Assembly (NCBI GenBank): GCA_041576815.1
Contig: JBFGKE010000001.1
Coordinates: 62,001 to 126,000 of the forward strand
Reading direction: 5' to 3'
Length of the DNA stretch: 64,000 nucleotides
DNA from: SG8-38 sp041576815
GTDB taxonomy: Bacteria; Myxococcota_A; Polyangia; Polyangiales; Houyiibacteriaceae
The position numbers and the translations under genes are program-made. The notes beneath the pieces were generated by a model, which was given only the letters and a program-made list of their open reading frames with translations, ran no database searches and was not told the DNA's origin. Numbering within the stretch: the first letter of the stretch is position 1; each line of letters opens with the position of its first letter. Positions 61,983 through 64,000 of the stretch are shown here, in pieces.

Positions 61983-64000
61983 ATGGCAGCCAAGGACTCG
62001 TTTCAGAGCCGCGTGACCATTCACGCGGGCGGACGGCAGGTCGCGATCAATCGCCTCGACGCGTTGACCCGCGCCGGTTTCACGGGCATCGACACCCTGC
62101 CGTACTCGATCCGCGTGTTGCTCGAGAACCTCCTGCGCTACGAGGACGGCAGCTCGGTGACGCGCGAGGACATCGAGGCCGTGGCGAACTGGGACCCCGC
62201 CGCAAAGCCGAAGACAGAGATCGCGTTCCGCCCCTCGCGCGTCCTGCTGCAGGATTTCACGGGCGTTCCAGCCGTCGTCGACCTCGCCGCCATGCGCGAC
62301 CAGTTTGCGAAGATGGGCGGCGACCCGAGCCGCATCAACCCTCTGCAGCCCGCAGACCTCGTGATCGACCACTCGGTGCAGGTCGATTCGTATGGGCTTC
62401 TGCGTTCATTCGAAGACAACGTGCGCCGAGAGTTCGAACGAAATCGGGAGCGGTACCAGTTTTTGAAGTGGGGGCAGAGCGCCTTCAAGAACATGCGGGT
62501 CGTGCCGCCCGGCACCGGCATCGTCCATCAAGTCAACCTGGAGTATCTTGCCACCGTCGTCTTCACCCGCGATGCGGGCGGCGTCACCATCGCCTATCCC
62601 GACAGCCTGGTCGGCACCGACTCTCACACGACCATGATCAACGGCCTCGGCGTCCTCGGCTGGGGCGTCGGCGGGATCGAAGCCGAGGCGGCGATGCTCG
62701 GCCAGCCGATCAGCATGCTTCTGCCGCAGGTCGTTGGCTTCAAGCTGACGGGCAAGCTCCAAGAGGGCGCGACGGCGACCGACGCGGTCCTGACCGTCAC
62801 CCAGATGCTGCGCAAAAAGGGCGTCGTCGGGAAGTTCGTCGAGTTCTTCGGCGCAGGCATGGAAAGCCTCTCGCTGCCCGACCGCGCAACCATCGCGAAC
62901 ATGGCGCCCGAGTACGGCGCCACGATGGGCTTCTTCCCGGTCGACAAAGAAACGCTCGCGTATTTGCGGTTCAGCGGGCGCGACGACGCACACGTCGACG
63001 TTGTCGAGCGCGTGCTGAAAGAGCAGGGCATGTTCCATCAGGCCGCGGCGCCCGAGCCTCGGTTCACCGACACCCTCGAGCTCGATCTCGGCGACGTCGT
63101 TCCTTCCATCGCAGGCCCCAAGCGCCCGCAGGATCGCATTCCGCTCACCGAGTCGAAGCGTTCGTGGCATTCGGTGCTCGAGGGCTTCGAGGCGTCTCCG
63201 GAAAAGGCGGCGCCCGTCACGCGCGGTGAGGAAACGTTCACCCTTCGAAACGGCGCCGTCGTCATCGCAGCGATCACGAGCTGCACCAATACGTCGAATC
63301 CCGCGGTCATGCTGGCAGCCGGCCTCGTCGCGCGAAAAGCCGTCCGAAAAGGGCTTCGCACCAAACCGTGGGTGAAAACCAGCCTCGCGCCCGGCTCGCA
63401 AGTGGTCACCGAGTACCTCAAGAGCGCCGGACTGATGCCCGATCTCGAGATTCTCAGGTTCAACTTGGTGGGCTACGGCTGTACGACCTGCATCGGAAAC
63501 TCGGGTCCGCTCGACCCGGAGATCGCCGAGGCGGTCAAGGGCCACGACTTGATCGTAACCTCCGCGCTGAGCGGCAACCGTAACTTCGAAGGCCGCGTCA
63601 ACCCGCTGACCCGGGCTAACTACCTGGCGTCTCCGCCCCTCGTCGTGGCGTACGCGCTTGCCGGCACGATGGACATCGACTTTGCCAAAGAGCCAATCGG
63701 GCAAGACCCGGACGGGAACGACGTGTTCCTCCGAGACCTCTGGCCGTCCCACCAGGAGATCACCCAGACGCTTCGAAGCTCGGTCAAAAAAGATCAGTTC
63801 GTCGAGCGCTACAAAGCGGTGTTCGACGGGCCCCCGCAGTGGCGTGAGGTGAGCTTCGACCAGGCCGACCAATACCAATGGGATCCCGACTCGACATACG
63901 TGCGGCTCCCCCCTTTCTTCGATGGCGTCGAAGCCGGCCAGCCCGCGGCGCCGAGCGACGTCGAAGGCGCCCGTGTGCTTTGTCTTCTCGGCGATTCGGT
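61983..64000 (+). CDS. acnA: Aconitate hydratase A, 5' part
   Basis: The frame is open from the ATG at 61983 to the window end, about 672 residues of a protein normally near 900. It is the AcnA/IRP type: LPYSIRVLLENLLRYEDG, HQVNLEYLA, GTDSHTTMINGLGVLGWGVGGIEAEAAML in pieces, and the three iron-sulfur cysteines in ITSCTNTSNP and GYGCTTCIGNSG. It isomerises citrate to isocitrate in the TCA cycle with a 4Fe-4S cluster. The C-terminal swivel domain is outside the window. No other TCA gene is seen. Confidence 0.96.
   Translation, partial: MAAKDSFQSRVTIHAGGRQVAINRLDALTRAGFTGIDTLPYSIRVLLENLLRYEDGSSVTREDIEAVANWDPAAKPKTEIAFRPSRVLLQDFTGVPAVVDLAAMRDQFAKMGGDPSRINPLQPADLVIDHSVQVDSYGLLRSFEDNVRREFERNRERYQFLKWGQSAFKNMRVVPPGTGIVHQVNLEYLATVVFTRDAGGVTIAYPDSLVGTDSHTTMINGLGVLGWGVGGIEAEAAMLGQPISMLLPQVVGFKLTGKLQEGATATDAVLTVTQMLRKKGVVGKFVEFFGAGMESLSLPDRATIANMAPEYGATMGFFPVDKETLAYLRFSGRDDAHVDVVERVLKEQGMFHQAAAPEPRFTDTLELDLGDVVPSIAGPKRPQDRIPLTESKRSWHSVLEGFEASPEKAAPVTRGEETFTLRNGAVVIAAITSCTNTSNPAVMLAAGLVARKAVRKGLRTKPWVKTSLAPGSQVVTEYLKSAGLMPDLEILRFNLVGYGCTTCIGNSGPLDPEIAEAVKGHDLIVTSALSGNRNFEGRVNPLTRANYLASPPLVVAYALAGTMDIDFAKEPIGQDPDGNDVFLRDLWPSHQEITQTLRSSVKKDQFVERYKAVFDGPPQWREVSFDQADQYQWDPDSTYVRLPPFFDGVEAGQPAAPSDVEGARVLCLLGDS

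Overview
The window reads as one contig of a high-GC, Gram-negative bacterium of the Myxococcota (old Deltaproteobacteria, Polyangia-like). Pointers are an mglBA polarity operon, eukaryote-like Ser/Thr kinases with the HRDVSPQN catalytic loop or a zinc ribbon plus PEGA tail, an FHA-sigma54 activator, many lipoproteins and a TAtT/DctP pair. Almost every base is coding, mostly housekeeping. I see no prophage, CRISPR array, secondary-metabolite cluster or defence island.

Layout. 1-11.1 kb: the end of a Cys-rich protein, a 44-residue basic peptide, ppsR, a cyclic-nucleotide-binding protein, a Ser/Thr kinase, a leftward block (enoyl-CoA hydratase-like, unknown, TPR, panB, panC) and the division set ftsE-ftsX-envC. 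11.1-17.3 kb: a DUF385 protein, a secreted GH2 beta-galactosidase-like lipoprotein, a c-type cytochrome and thiC under a TPP riboswitch. 17.4-25.4 kb: sterol desaturase family protein, leuS, a REP-associated transposase (RAYT) element, mglBA, sppA and small proteins. 25.6-28.5 kb: gcvT-gcvH-gcvPA. 28.5-37.5 kb: an FHA-sigma54 regulator facing a leftward chain of seven tightly packed genes, mutL-miaA-DUF479-UPF0104-DUF2723-acyltransferase-glycosyltransferase. 37.6-46.2 kb: kinase-mutS2, lgt, eno, a biotin-carboxylase pseudoenzyme, ybeY and an HU-like protein. 46.2-51.1 kb: an unknown anchored protein, an L,D-transpeptidase and the TAtT-DctP pair. 51.2-59.3 kb: rimP-nusA-rnpM-infB-ylxP-rbfA-nrnA-truB, a complete transcription/translation operon behind a possible attenuator. 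59.3-64 kb: an FAD oxidoreductase, a di-haem peroxidase, tRNA-Cys and the 5' part of acnA.

The most unusual signal is a family of short palindromes built on GGGGACAGTCCCC. It occurs as a perfect 3 x 40 bp array, as an inverted pair (REPIN-like) and as a singlet. A RAYT gene sits between perfect 16-bp inverted repeats of related sequence. Five neighbouring genes take their stop codon inside or at the edge of these repeats. Other points worth checking are the pseudoenzyme at 43.8 kb, a MutL without endonuclease motifs, a terminator hairpin directly before the rimP start codon, a glycine-cleavage operon without gcvPB, a TAtT-DctP pair without its permease, and in-frame hexanucleotide tracts in two proteins.
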